Of a DNA stretch of 9,794 bases, positions 1-7,486 are shown piece by piece. The notes beneath the pieces are model-generated. The model was not told where the DNA came from, ran no database searches, and saw nothing but the letters and a program-made list of their open reading frames with translations. The DNA is from Acidobacteriota bacterium (GTDB lineage: Bacteria; Acidobacteriota; Terriglobia; Terriglobales; Acidobacteriaceae). The position numbers and the translations under genes are program-made. The stretch covers positions 1 through 9,794 of the forward strand of contig JAJZJJ010000060.1 of NCBI GenBank assembly GCA_021810175.1, in the 5' to 3' direction. The first letter of the stretch is position 1; every line of letters starts with the position of its first letter.

Positions 1-3000
1 CGAGGCCACCGCCTGCGTGTAACTGCCGCTGGTTGCCGTGTAAGTGTAGCCGCCCGCCGCATCCAGAGCCGCTCCGCTCAGATCGAACGTCGCCACGCCC
101 GCCACTGCCGCCACCGTGTACGTCTTCGAATAGCTGTTCGGCCCCGTTACCGTCAGCGCGATCGTGTCGGCCGCCGTTGTCACCACGGTTCCGGTGGAGT
201 CCTCTTCCGACACCTTCACCGTGCCGCCATTGCTGCCCGCCGTCAGCGTCGCCGCCGGCGCCGCGCTGAACGCCAGTTGTGTCACCGCGGACGTTACAGT
301 AAAGCTCCCGCTCGTTGCCGCAATCGATGGCGCATGGGTGCTGATCGCCGGATTGAGCGCCAGCGTCGCGGCGAGCGAATCACCTGTCCCCGGCGTGTTC
401 ACGCTCAGCGATGAATACGTCGCCACACCCGCGCTGGTCACAGCCGAACCACCCGTCAGCGTCCCCGATCCCGTCAGGGTGAGAGGAATCGTCTCCGCCG
501 TGGCCGTGAACGGACTCCCGTCCTCGTCCAGTGTTATCGCCGGAGCCGGGCTCATCGTTGCATACTGCACTACATTGCTGGGCTGCACGCTTCCGCTCGC
601 GCTCCAGCTCAACGCGTAGTCCGTCTGCACCGCGCCCACGTCCACCTTGCCCGCCGGGCAATAGCCGCCCGCGCCGGTGTAGCTGCTCTCGTTCGAGGTG
701 GTCAGGCTGAGCGCCACGCCGCGCTGGTCGCTGGTGATGCCCGCGCTGGCGGCGCCCGTCGCCGACCCCGCGCAGATGGCCACGCTGCCCGGCTCCGGAA
801 CCATCGTCTGCGTCGGCCCGCCGTAGTTGCCCAGCGTGGCCAGCATCGGGTTGCCGCTGATGGCCCCCGTATTCGACGTGCAGCCGTTGCAGTCGTCCTC
901 GGTCGTCCCGCCGTCGAGGTTCCGGTAGTAGACGTTGTCGCTGGCGTTGAGAGCGCTGGTGCCGCCGTTATCGATCCCGGCCCCGGTGGAGGCACCGTTG
1001 CCGACAAAGATGTTATTTGCCGCGGTCAACAATTGCAGGTTGTAGATCGCGCCGCCGGAACTGCCAGTACCAGTCGCAGTGTTTGCGGAAAAAGTATTGT
1101 CGCTGACAGTCATGGTGGCGTTAAGTCTGTTCTCGATGGCGCCGCCGAACGAGGTTGCCGTGTTCCGGGAGAAGGTGCTGTCTGCAATCTCCGCCACGCT
1201 CAGCGTGCTGAAGATGGCTCCGCCGTCGGTCGCCGCATTTCCGGAGAAGGTGCTGTTCGTCACCGTCAGAGCGCCATTGACGCTGAAGACGCCGGCGCCG
1301 CTGCTTGCGATGTTTTCGGAGAAGGTGCAGTTGGTTACCGTCAGCGTTCCCTGGTTGTAAATGCCTCCGCCGTACGGTGTCGCCCTGTTCGCGGTAAATA
1401 CGCTGCCCGCTACAGTCAGCGTGCCGTCATTGTCGATGCCGCCACCGGACGATGCGGCGCCATCGGTGATATTCAGGTTTTCGATCTCCGCGCCCGTTAT
1501 GCCGGAGCCTTCAATAAAGATCCCCGTGGATCCGCCGCCGTTCACCGTTACCAGATTCTTCAGGATGCTGCCACCGCTCGTCGTTGGGCCGGCGATCGTG
1601 GTGTCTGCGGGAAGGTTCAGAGGAGCGCCTGTGAGGGTGATGGTCGCGCCATTGGGCGCCGGGAATGCCGAGGCGGCAAATGTGACTTCAGCCGCACCCG
1701 CACTGGCCGCGGCTGCCAGCGCATCGCGCAGCGTGCAAACACCCTCCGGCGAACTGGTGCAGTGAGAGGCGATGCCCGTCGCATCGTCTGCCGCGGTATT
1801 GACGACATAGCTCGGCGCCTTCACCGTGAGCGAGAGGGAGCCGGTGCTCGACGCGAACATGCCGGTCCCGGTGAATGCCAGCGCGATGGTGTGGGTCCCC
1901 ACGGTCAGCGGTGTTGCGGGCAGCTCGATGCTGTACATTCCGCCAGTGCCTGGCGTTATAGTCAGCGGGGTTGTACCGTCCAGCTTTGCTGTGAGGACGC
2001 CCATTGCCACGGACGGCCTCACGGCCGCCGAGACCGTCGGCTGCTGGTTATAGACAAAGGTCGACGAGGGGCTGACCGCAGCTGTCGAAGTGGTGGCAAT
2101 GAGCGCCGTGTTGGTCAGCGCAAACTGAGCCGACGCGCTGCCGCTATTCGCCGTCACGTCGTAAGCTCCGGGGATGGCGTTCGCCGTAGCTGTCACGGCT
2201 GCGACTCCCCCGGAGCCGGTAGTGACGCTCCCGCTGCTGAGTGTCGCGCTGGCTCCGCTCGAGGGCGTCACAAACGTCACCGTCGCTCCCGTTAACCCCA
2301 CGCCGGTGTGAGCCTCGGTCGCCGTCGCGGTGAGCGGCGCGGCAAACGCCAAACCGGCATAGGCGCTCTGCGGAGTGCCACTGCTGGCCGTCACCACCGT
2401 GCCCTGGAACTCATCCGCTCCCGCATCCACTCCACTGACGTTTCGGGGCTGGCCGCGCTGGTCGGTCGTGAGCGAACCCAGGTTATTCACGTTGCCGGCA
2501 TTCAGCGCGGGGCTCTCCGGCAGCGGCAGCATGGTCTCGGTTGGTCCGCTGTAGTTACCCAGCGGCATGAGCAGCGGGTCCAGAGGGCTGGCCGCCGTGC
2601 CCAGCAGCGTCGACGTGGTAAAGCCAGCCGTTCCGTCCGTCGCTCCGATCAGGTTTCCGCCGGTGTCGGTGAAGACGCCCGCCGCATCGGGGTCCGCCGC
2701 CGCGGTGTTGCCCGCCACGATGCTGTTGGCGATGGAGCTGCTCCCGCTCGGGATCACGTTGATATCGATCAGCGTCAAGGGCATGGTACAGTCGGAAGCC
2801 GGGGTCGAAGGGATACACGCCGAATTGGTGTTTGGATATCCCTGCTGCCACAGCACCACCATCTCCGCATAGTTGTTGCCAAACTGGCCGGCGAGGGGGG
2901 TGAATTCGACGTAGGAGCCTTTGCCACCTGTCAGGGCGGTGTCGATGAGCGTTTTGATTGGACCGGACTGCCAGGGACCTGTTGCTTCAGGCAAAGAATC

Positions 3001-4461
3001 GGTGGTTTCCTCAAGACCTGGGCCGTTTGTAATCGTTCCATTGAGCGTGATGTATAGTGACTGGGCGCCGTTCCTCGCGAGATAGAATTCCCCGGCGGAG
3101 CTTAGAGCCATGACGTGAGGAGTCAGATTCTCTCCCTGCGTCGCTGCGGGCGTCGGCAGGTAGATCCAGGCAGAGTGATTCTCCGGCACATTTGCCTGAA
3201 GGACCTGGTACTGGAAGGGCGTGGTGAGACTGAATGTCTCGGTCGACAGGAAGTCGCAGGTAATGAATAGACCAACGCAGGTCGGTATTACATCGGGAGT
3301 CACCGGCAGCCATGTAGGCGCCCCCAGGTGGCAGTTGCCCGTGCCAGGCGGCGCGGAGTAGTTGGTTACCTTTCCGCTGGCATCGATCAGGTTTACCTGC
3401 GCCTCACAGGGGACGACAAACAGCGTCCCGCCCGGTGTGGTCGAGCCTGGCGTACCGATGGAGTTGACGGTGGCCGGCGGCGCTGTGCTGACCACTCCGG
3501 TCGTGCTGACGGCGGGGCTGGTGGCCGAATCCACGGATTGGGCCACGCCCCCGCCGCTGCCCGCCGCGAGAGAGGCGCCGGTGACGGCATTGCCATCGAC
3601 AGTGGAGTTGAGCACCTTTAGCGGCCCCAGGCTGTAGACCGCGCCGGCAGCGCCACCCACGTTGTCCGCGTCCGTCGAGGTATTGTTCGCGATGGTGGAA
3701 TCCGTCAGCGTGATGGAGCCGAGGTTGTAAATGGCCGCGCCCTGACCGCCCCCCGCCGCTATATTCCCGGTGAAGGTGCAGGCGGTGATGGCTGCGATCC
3801 CATAATTCATCAGACCGCCGCCGAAGCCCCGCGCTCCGCCATCCTGCCCGGCCTTGTTGCCGGACACGGTAGAGTCGTCAAGCGTCAGTTTTCCGGTCGA
3901 ACTGTTGTAGATTCCCGCAGCCGCGCCCGCCGGAGCCGAGTTATCTGTTACAGCTACGTTGTCGAGGGTCAGCGTCCCGTCATTCCGGACGCCTCCGCCG
4001 TAGATGCCGGAAGCCGTGAACTCCCCCGTAACCATCGGAGACTGGTCGGCCTTCCCATTCTCGATGGTCAGCCCGCTGAGGGTCACGGTGAAACCCGAGT
4101 GAACGTCGATCACCCCGCTGGAGTTGCCTCCGCTGATGGCCAGACGGGAAGAGCCGGGCCCCGTGACGGTCATCGTCGATGAATGATTCGTGTTGTCGAA
4201 CACCAGCGGTCCACTGGTCAGCGCAATCGTGCCGGTCAGCCCGTTCGCGAAGGAGATACTCCCGCTGGTGCAGGCGCTCACGGCATCGCGCAGCGATCCG
4301 GCACCGGAGTCCGCCAGGCTGCTCACAGTGCATTGGGCATGCGCCTGCGCCCCCGCCAGAAACACCACGGCCGCGCAAAGAAGCAGCGCGGACTCGAACG
4401 CGCGGACCAACAGCGTGGCGCGGGAGAACGAGGCAGAAACAGATTTTTTCACGTCTGACAT
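1..4461 (-). CDS. Giant secreted beta-helix / Ig-like repeat surface protein, C-terminus beyond window
   Basis: The frame opens at the ATG at 4461 and continues without a stop for 1487 codons to base 1. Residues 1-42 form a signal peptide: basic start, hydrophobic stretch about 26-38, and an AHA/Q cleavage site. A GSLRDAV segment near 55-61 precedes a parallel beta-helix (about 70-305) rich in GGG(I/V)xN and STVxGN motifs. An unrepetitive, cysteine-containing insert follows (about 306-570), then a choice-of-anchor-Q-like module (about 573-685: NSIVAGN, GNYSGPTETM, LNAGN, TDQRGQPR, DAGADE). Two Ig-like domains (about 689-786 and 790-880) come next. A second set then begins: CTLRDAL (909-915), a beta-helix with 25-residue repeats, another anchor-like module (about 1150-1278: GNYGGPTQTM, SDQRG, VDVGAVQ) and further Ig-like sequence. 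The family is expected to be exported and surface-associated, for adhesion or biofilm; no catalytic site is recognised. No strong Shine-Dalgarno precedes 4461, but the signal peptide fixes the start closely. It lies downstream of, and codirectional with, the LuxR-type gene. Confidence 0.9.
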   Translation of the reverse strand, partial: MSDVKKSVSASFSRATLLVRAFESALLLCAAVVFLAGAQAHAQCTVSSLADSGAGSLRDAVSACTSGSISFANGLTGTIALTSGPLVFDNTNHSSTMTVTGPGSSRLAISGGNSSGVIDVHSGFTVTLSGLTIENGKADQSPMVTGEFTASGIYGGGVRNDGTLTLDNVAVTDNSAPAGAAAGIYNSSTGKLTLDDSTVSGNKAGQDGGARGFGGGLMNYGIAAITACTFTGNIAAGGGQGAAIYNLGSITLTDSTIANNTSTDADNVGGAAGAVYSLGPLKVLNSTVDGNAVTGASLAAGSGGGVAQSVDSATSPAVSTTGVVSTAPPATVNSIGTPGSTTPGGTLFVVPCEAQVNLIDASGKVTNYSAPPGTGNCHLGAPTWLPVTPDVIPTCVGLFITCDFLSTETFSLTTPFQYQVLQANVPENHSAWIYLPTPAATQGENLTPHVMALSSAGEFYLARNGAQSLYITLNGTITNGPGLEETTDSLPEATGPWQSGPIKTLIDTALTGGKGSYVEFTPLAGQFGNNYAEMVVLWQQGYPNTNSACIPSTPASDCTMPLTLIDINVIPSGSSSIANSIVAGNTAAADPDAAGVFTDTGGNLIGATDGTAGFTTSTLLGTAASPLDPLLMPLGNYSGPTETMLPLPESPALNAGNVNNLGSLTTDQRGQPRNVSGVDAGADEFQGTVVTASSGTPQSAYAGLAFAAPLTATATEAHTGVGLTGATVTFVTPSSGASATLSSGSVTTGSGGVAAVTATANAIPGAYDVTANSGSASAQFALTNTALIATTSTAAVSPSSTFVYNQQPTVSAAVRPSVAMGVLTAKLDGTTPLTITPGTGGMYSIELPATPLTVGTHTIALAFTGTGMFASSTGSLSLTVKAPSYVVNTAADDATGIASHCTSSPEGVCTLRDALAAAASAGAAEVTFAASAFPAPNGATITLTGAPLNLPADTTIAGPTTSGGSILKNLVTVNGGGSTGIFIEGSGITGAEIENLNITDGAASSGGGIDNDGTLTVAGSVFTANRATPYGGGIYNQGTLTVTNCTFSENIASSGAGVFSVNGALTVTNSTFSGNAATDGGAIFSTLSVAEIADSTFSRNTATSFGGAIENRLNATMTVSDNTFSANTATGTGSSGGAIYNLQLLTAANNIFVGNGASTGAGIDNGGTSALNASDNVYYRNLDGGTTEDDCNGCTSNTGAISGNPMLATLGNYGGPTQTMVPEPGSVAICAGSATGAASAGITSDQRGVALSLTTSNESSYTGAGGYCPAGKVDVGAVQTDYALSWSASGSVQPSNVVQYATMSPAPAITLDEDGSPFTATAETIPLTLTGSGTLTGGSAVTSAGVATYSSLSVNTPGTGDSLAATLALNPAISTHAPSIAATSGSFTVTSAVTQLAFSAAPAATLTAGSNGGTVKVSEEDSTGTVVTTAADTIALTVTGPNSYSKTYTVAAVAGVATFDLSGAALDAAGGYTYTATSGSYTQAVAS
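1015..1404 (-). repeat. 25-residue (75-bp) beta-helix repeats resembling POMP repeats
   Basis: Within the giant gene, units start at residues 1020 (SVFT), 1045 (CTFS), 1070 (STFS), 1095 (STFS) and 1122 (NTFS). The first three spacings are exactly 25 residues and the fourth is 27. Each unit follows a pattern of (S/C)TFSxNxAT, then GGAI or GGGI, then a short strand. At DNA level the 13-base block ggagaaggtgc(t/a)g recurs at 1168, 1243 and 1318, exactly 75 bp apart. The alternation of FSxN and GGAI resembles chlamydial polymorphic outer membrane protein repeats, which form rungs of a parallel beta-helix. The resemblance may be convergent. Confidence 0.8.
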
Positions 4462-4625
4462 CCGGAAATTGGGGGATCGAGTTGCTCTGGGGGCCGTTGT
4501 GCGACACCCCAGGCCGGACCTCGACACTTCCGGTCACGCCGTGGGGACGGCACAGGTCTGCAATGCAACAACTGGGGAACGATGACTCGCTAGAATTCTT
4601 GCGCGAAGCGGCAGTTGGCCACAAT

Positions 4626-5474
4626 CTACTGATTAGTAGGGTTGGGCAAAGCGGATGGCGCGAGGCGGCGCAGCCACTGAGCCATAAGCTCGGCGCGGCT
4701 GTGCGCGCCAAATCTGCGCAGCACGATCACGACATACTGGTGGGCAGTTCCCGAACTAATGCCCATAGCCCCTGCAATCTCCCGCTCCGAGGCGCCGGTC
4801 AGCAGCAGACGCAGCACCTCGCTTTCGCGGGCGCGCAGAGGTTCGCAGCTATCCAGCAGGCCGTGGCACTGTAGTTGCTCGCGATGCAGCAGGGCGCTGC
4901 CGCGCAGGAAAAACCTCAGCAGATCGCGCTCCCGCCGTCCGAACGGGCGAGTTCGGCTCTCGCGATCGAATACCAGGTAGGATTCCGCCCGGGGCGCGGC
5001 CGCCGAAATGCACACCAGCCGGTCCCCGATGCCCAGCGGTGTCATCACATCGCGATAGATCCAGTGGGGCTTCCACTCGCAGTCGCCGACCAGTTCCTCG
5101 CGCAGGTGACAGCGGTTTTGCCCGAAGCGGCCTACCAGCGCGATGGTGTGGGGATCGCAGTGATTTTTGCGGACCGCGGCCACCCCGGCTTCATAGGCGC
5201 GCCGCCACGCGTCGGTGGGATAGAGAGCGATGGAGAGCCGTGGACGCCAGCCGAGCAGCGGATCGGCCGGAGCACTGCGCCGCCAGTTCTTCTCGCGGGC
5301 CGCGCCCACCCAGACGCAGTTCACGGCTCCCACCATCCGAGTCAACTCGCGCAGGCAGTGACCCAGCGCCTCCTGTGGAGAGGACGCGGGGAATTCCGCC
5401 AGCTCGTGCCACAGTCGCACGATCGCATCCTGATCCTTCCAGGAGAGGCGTGGACGGGATTGCGGTTCGCTCAT
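4626..5474 (-). CDS. LuxR-family transcriptional regulator with unnamed sensor domain
   Basis: The product has 282 residues. The C-terminus (about 213-272) is a LuxR/GerE helix-turn-helix: LRARESEVLRLLLTGASERE, then IAGAMGIS, then the recognition region, ending in RRFGAHSRAEL. The usual TVKxH at the start of the recognition helix is TAHQY here. Residues about 10-205 have no recognised name; their length and position suit a GAF-like sensor. The segment DPHTIALVGRFG..RCHLREELV, and FGRRERDLL just before the linker, look like conserved family signatures. There is no receiver-domain Asp and no transmembrane segment, so a cytoplasmic one-component regulator is likely. The ATG at 5474 has GGAGG ten bases upstream (5485-5489). 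The giant surface-protein gene begins 164 bases downstream in the same direction, making it a candidate target or operon partner; this is inference. Confidence 0.85.
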   Translation of the reverse strand: MSEPQSRPRLSWKDQDAIVRLWHELAEFPASSPQEALGHCLRELTRMVGAVNCVWVGAAREKNWRRSAPADPLLGWRPRLSIALYPTDAWRRAYEAGVAAVRKNHCDPHTIALVGRFGQNRCHLREELVGDCEWKPHWIYRDVMTPLGIGDRLVCISAAAPRAESYLVFDRESRTRPFGRRERDLLRFFLRGSALLHREQLQCHGLLDSCEPLRARESEVLRLLLTGASEREIAGAMGISSGTAHQYVVIVLRRFGAHSRAELMAQWLRRLAPSALPNPTNQ

Positions 5475-5482
5475 GGAGCAAC

Positions 5483-5508
5483 GGCCTCCGTCGAATGGAC
5501 GGAGGGCC
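5483..5508 (-). promoter_or_regulatory. Hairpin holding the Shine-Dalgarno of the LuxR-type gene
   Basis: Read on the minus strand, CCTCCGTC, loop CATTC and GACGGAGG form a perfect 8-bp stem. With one bulged C the stem grows to 10 bp (GGCC.. / ..GGCC). The GGAGG in the 3' arm (5485-5489) is the only good Shine-Dalgarno for the ATG at 5474. The folded mRNA would therefore hide the ribosome binding site. An additional ACCTCC just upstream (about 5509-5514) offers a second, competing anti-Shine-Dalgarno. As DNA, the same dyad could be a protein-binding operator. Confidence 0.5.
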
Positions 5509-5760
5509 GGAGGTCAGTGCGGCCGGCCTCATCGAACGGGAAAACGCGGAATACTCGACCGCAATGGCGAGTGGAAAAACACCAGGAGTGAAGCATCCGG
5601 GCACTCCGGGGCGAAAGAACAGCGTTCAGAATCATACGGCGGTTCAACGTGACAACGCCGCAGGGTAATTCGACTGTAGTACTCGGCGCTGCTGGGGCAG
5701 TGGGCCGGACCCGACATCAGGGAATGCAGGCGACAGAAACGCTGAAAAGCAGGAGCAGCG

Positions 5761-5813
5761 CCTTCCTTCGTCGAGGGAGTCTGGAAGGTTCAGCGGCCGC
5801 GTTCAGGCCTTCC
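5761..5813. repeat. Three alternating inverted arms (CCTTCC / GGAAGG / CCTTCC)
   Basis: CCTTCC at 5761-5766, GGAAGG at 5783-5788 and CCTTCC at 5808-5813 mean the middle arm can pair with either neighbour but not both. The second loop contains a GCGGCCGC palindrome flanked by TTCAG direct repeats. The layout is like alternative hairpins, but arms of six bases in GC-rich DNA can arise by chance. No gene boundary is close enough to assign a role. Confidence 0.3.
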
Positions 5814-6099
5814 ACACTCAAAGATTGAAATGATTGCGCCCTGATAATAAATCAGAAAATCAATGCCAAAGCAAGAACAATTTTGCGGGCAATCGATACA
5901 ACCGGAGCCGGCAACGCGGGCTCCCTCTCATTGTTTCAGGTATGTAAACCCAGCACCAGCAGACCTGGAAACGAAGGGAAACGACACGATGATGAAAAGT
6001 TCAGGTTGTTTTCCATGACAATTCCTACGCAGACGAAAAAGGGACCAGCCTTAAGTTGCTCCCGGTGAAGGTATGCACAAGTTGCTAACTGCAACACCG

Positions 6100-6131
6100 T
6101 GACGTTGCCCGCGCAAAGCGTATCCCATAGC
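6100..6131 (+). repeat. Left terminal inverted repeat of the IS3-family element
   Basis: This is a 32-base end starting TGACGTTGCCC and ending GCGTATCCCATAGC. It pairs with the reverse complement of 7487-7518 with six mismatches, at repeat positions 4, 5, 12, 14, 15 and 18. The outer boundary is set at the TGA shared by both ends. Confidence 0.85.
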
Positions 6132-6162
6132 GAGCTGCTGTAATAGCGAAAGGGAAACGAAG

Positions 6163-6459
6163 ATGAGCAACGGAAAACGCGGGCGGTACACGCTGGAGTT
6201 CAAGCAGGAGGCGGTGCGGCTGGTGGAGTCTGGCCAGAGCATCGCGGAGGCGGCACGCAGTTTGGAAGTGGTGGAACAGACGCTGTCGAACTGGGTGAAG
6301 GCGCATCGGGCGGGAAAACTAAGGGACACCAGCGGACGGAAGCAGGTGACGGCCGAGCAGATGGAGATCAGCCGCCTGCGGGCGGAACTGGCGCGCGTGA
6401 AGATGGAGCGCGACATCCTGGGAAAAGCGACGGCATTCTTCGCGAAAGGCCAGAAGTGA
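6163..6459 (+). CDS. IS3-family transposase OrfA (HTH protein)
   Basis: The product has 98 residues, the usual OrfA size. Residues about 8-50 form a transposase-8/HTH_Tnp_1 helix-turn-helix (YTLEFKQEAVRLV, then SIAEAARSLEVVEQTLSNWV) that binds the terminal inverted repeats. Residues about 66-92 form a leucine-zipper-like coiled coil (ISRLRAELARVKMERDIL) that in the family mediates multimerisation, followed by KATAFFAK. A purine-rich AAAGGG (6149-6154) lies 8 bases before the ATG. The TGA overlaps the GTG of orfB in a GTGA. An A-AAA-G run in the orfA frame (6423-6427) could permit -1 frameshifting to an OrfAB fusion, since the orfB frame is open across it. Confidence 0.93.
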   Translation: MSNGKRGRYTLEFKQEAVRLVESGQSIAEAARSLEVVEQTLSNWVKAHRAGKLRDTSGRKQVTAEQMEISRLRAELARVKMERDILGKATAFFAKGQK

Positions 6460-7469
6460 GGTATGCCTTTATTGAACGTCATCGGCGTGTCTGGCCAATC
6501 TGTGTGCAGTGCCGGGTGCTGGGGGTGAGTGTGTCCGGCTATCATCAGCATCGGGCGCGGCGCCGGCGAATCGCCGAACGCCGGCACCTGACGGATGCAG
6601 CCCTGCTGGCGCACATCAGCGCGGTGTATGCGGAATACCGTGGCGCCTACGGGTGGCCGCGCATCTGGCGGGAACTGGTGCATCGCGGCATTCGCGTGGG
6701 CAAGCAGCGGGTGCAGCGGCTGATGCAGCAGCATGGTATCCGCGCTCGCGGCAAGCGGCGTTTCCGCGTGGTCACCACCGACAGCGGGCATGATCTGCCG
6801 ATCGCGCCCAACCTGCTCAACCGCAACTTCGCCGTGAACGCTCCCAACCAGGCGTGGACGGGCGATATCACCTACATCCCGACCGACGAAGGCTGGCTCT
6901 TTCTGGCCGTGGTCATCGATCTGTTCAGCCGTAAGGTAGTGGGCTGGTCGATGCGCGGGGATCTGCATCGCAGTGTTGTGATCGATGCGCTGGAGATGGC
7001 CTGGTACCAGCGGCTTCCGGAGAAAGGGACACTGATCTTCCACTCGGACCGCGGCAGCCAGTATGCCAGCGATGACTTCCGTCAGCTGCTGGACCAGCAC
7101 GGTATCCGCCCGTCGATGAGCCGCCGGGGCAATTGCTGGGATAACGCCGTCACCGAGACGCTGTTTGGATCGCTGAAGGTGGAACGGCTGCACGGAGAGC
7201 AGTTTCCAACCCTCCGCGCGGCGAAGGACGAAGTGCTGGACTGGCTGCTCTGGTATAACCGCCAGCGCATGCACTCCACGCTGAATTACGTCAGCCCTGC
7301 GCAGTATGAGCAGGACTGGAACCAGAAACAGCAGGGCCGTGGAACTGACGGTCTGCTGGAAAGCATGGAAGAAACGATGAACCCGTTTCTCCCACCCTTC
7401 CCACAGACCCTGGAAATCGCCGGCGGCGATTCCCACCCTTCCACCGCCACGACCACCACGGGGATATAA
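6456..7469 (+). CDS. IS3-family transposase OrfB (DDE integrase core)
   Basis: The product has 337 residues and catalyses strand cutting and transfer of the element. An HTH_21-type region (about 44-100, AYGWPRIWREL then GKQRVQRLMQQHGI) precedes the rve integrase core. The catalytic triad is visible: D137 in WTGDITYI, D198 in HSDRGSQY and E234 in NCWDNAVTE, with 35 residues between the second Asp and the Glu, as expected for the family. The YNRQRMHSTLNYVSPAQYE signature follows near 270-290. The tail after that (about 45 residues) is longer and more polar than the core needs. The start is a GTG overlapping the orfA stop. Translation may be by coupling, or as an OrfAB product by -1 frameshifting. 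Confidence 0.93.
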   Translation: MRYAFIERHRRVWPICVQCRVLGVSVSGYHQHRARRRRIAERRHLTDAALLAHISAVYAEYRGAYGWPRIWRELVHRGIRVGKQRVQRLMQQHGIRARGKRRFRVVTTDSGHDLPIAPNLLNRNFAVNAPNQAWTGDITYIPTDEGWLFLAVVIDLFSRKVVGWSMRGDLHRSVVIDALEMAWYQRLPEKGTLIFHSDRGSQYASDDFRQLLDQHGIRPSMSRRGNCWDNAVTETLFGSLKVERLHGEQFPTLRAAKDEVLDWLLWYNRQRMHSTLNYVSPAQYEQDWNQKQQGRGTDGLLESMEETMNPFLPPFPQTLEIAGGDSHPSTATTTTGI

Positions 7470-7474
7470 TCCCC
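7460..7474 (+). other. Stem-loop spanning the orfB stop codon
   Basis: GGGGAT (7460-7465), loop ATA and ATCCCC (7469-7474) form a perfect 6-bp stem that includes the TAA stop at 7467-7469. No T-run follows, so it is not a standard intrinsic terminator. It might stabilise the 3' end of the transposase mRNA, or be chance. Confidence 0.35.
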
Positions 7475-7486
7475 CAAACCTGCTCA

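Larger units (their letters stand above)
5475..6099. other. 625-base intergenic gap, no convincing gene
   Basis: No frame here shows a recognisable protein. The longest candidate, 61 codons on the plus strand at 5883-6068, would need a TTG start and has low-complexity, non-family sequence. The gap holds the LuxR-gene leader hairpin (5483-5508), a set of three mutually exclusive CCTTCC/GGAAGG arms (5761-5813), a small AT-rich dyad CTGAT-AATAA-ATCAG (5841-5855), a direct repeat AAGTTGCT at 6053 and 6079, and a small dyad GTTGC-TAACT-GCAAC (6081-6095). The promoter for the LuxR-type gene must lie here or pass through it, but no clear -35/-10 pair could be assigned. Confidence 0.6.

Noticed and set aside
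1168..1330. 75-bp spaced block as a CRISPR-like array
   Set aside because: The repeats are in frame, encode beta-helix rungs, and the intervals are themselves similar rather than unique spacers.
1033..2295. 420-codon plus-strand ORF, with a similar one at 2308-3057
   Set aside because: Both are antisense to the unbroken minus-strand frame with clear domains. Their arginine- and glycine-rich translations resemble no family and are expected opposite GC-rich coding DNA.
4538..4551. GCCGT-GGGG-ACGGC hairpin as a terminator after the LuxR-type gene
   Set aside because: The stem is only five bases and no T-run follows on the transcribed strand.
3980..4711. 243-codon minus-strand ORF overlapping the start of the giant gene and the end of the regulator
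   Set aside because: It is in another frame from both real genes, has no recognisable domains and crosses the intergenic gap.
4875..5668. Plus-strand ORFs of 238 and 209 codons
   Set aside because: They lie opposite the LuxR-type gene, which has a recognisable helix-turn-helix. Their translations show no family features.
5883..6068. 61-codon plus-strand ORF in the gap
   Set aside because: It needs a TTG start, has no good ribosome binding site and shows no conserved-looking sequence.
6051..7436. 461-codon minus-strand ORF across the IS element
   Set aside because: It is fully antisense to orfA and orfB, which carry the HTH and the complete DDE triad, and it runs past the left IS end.
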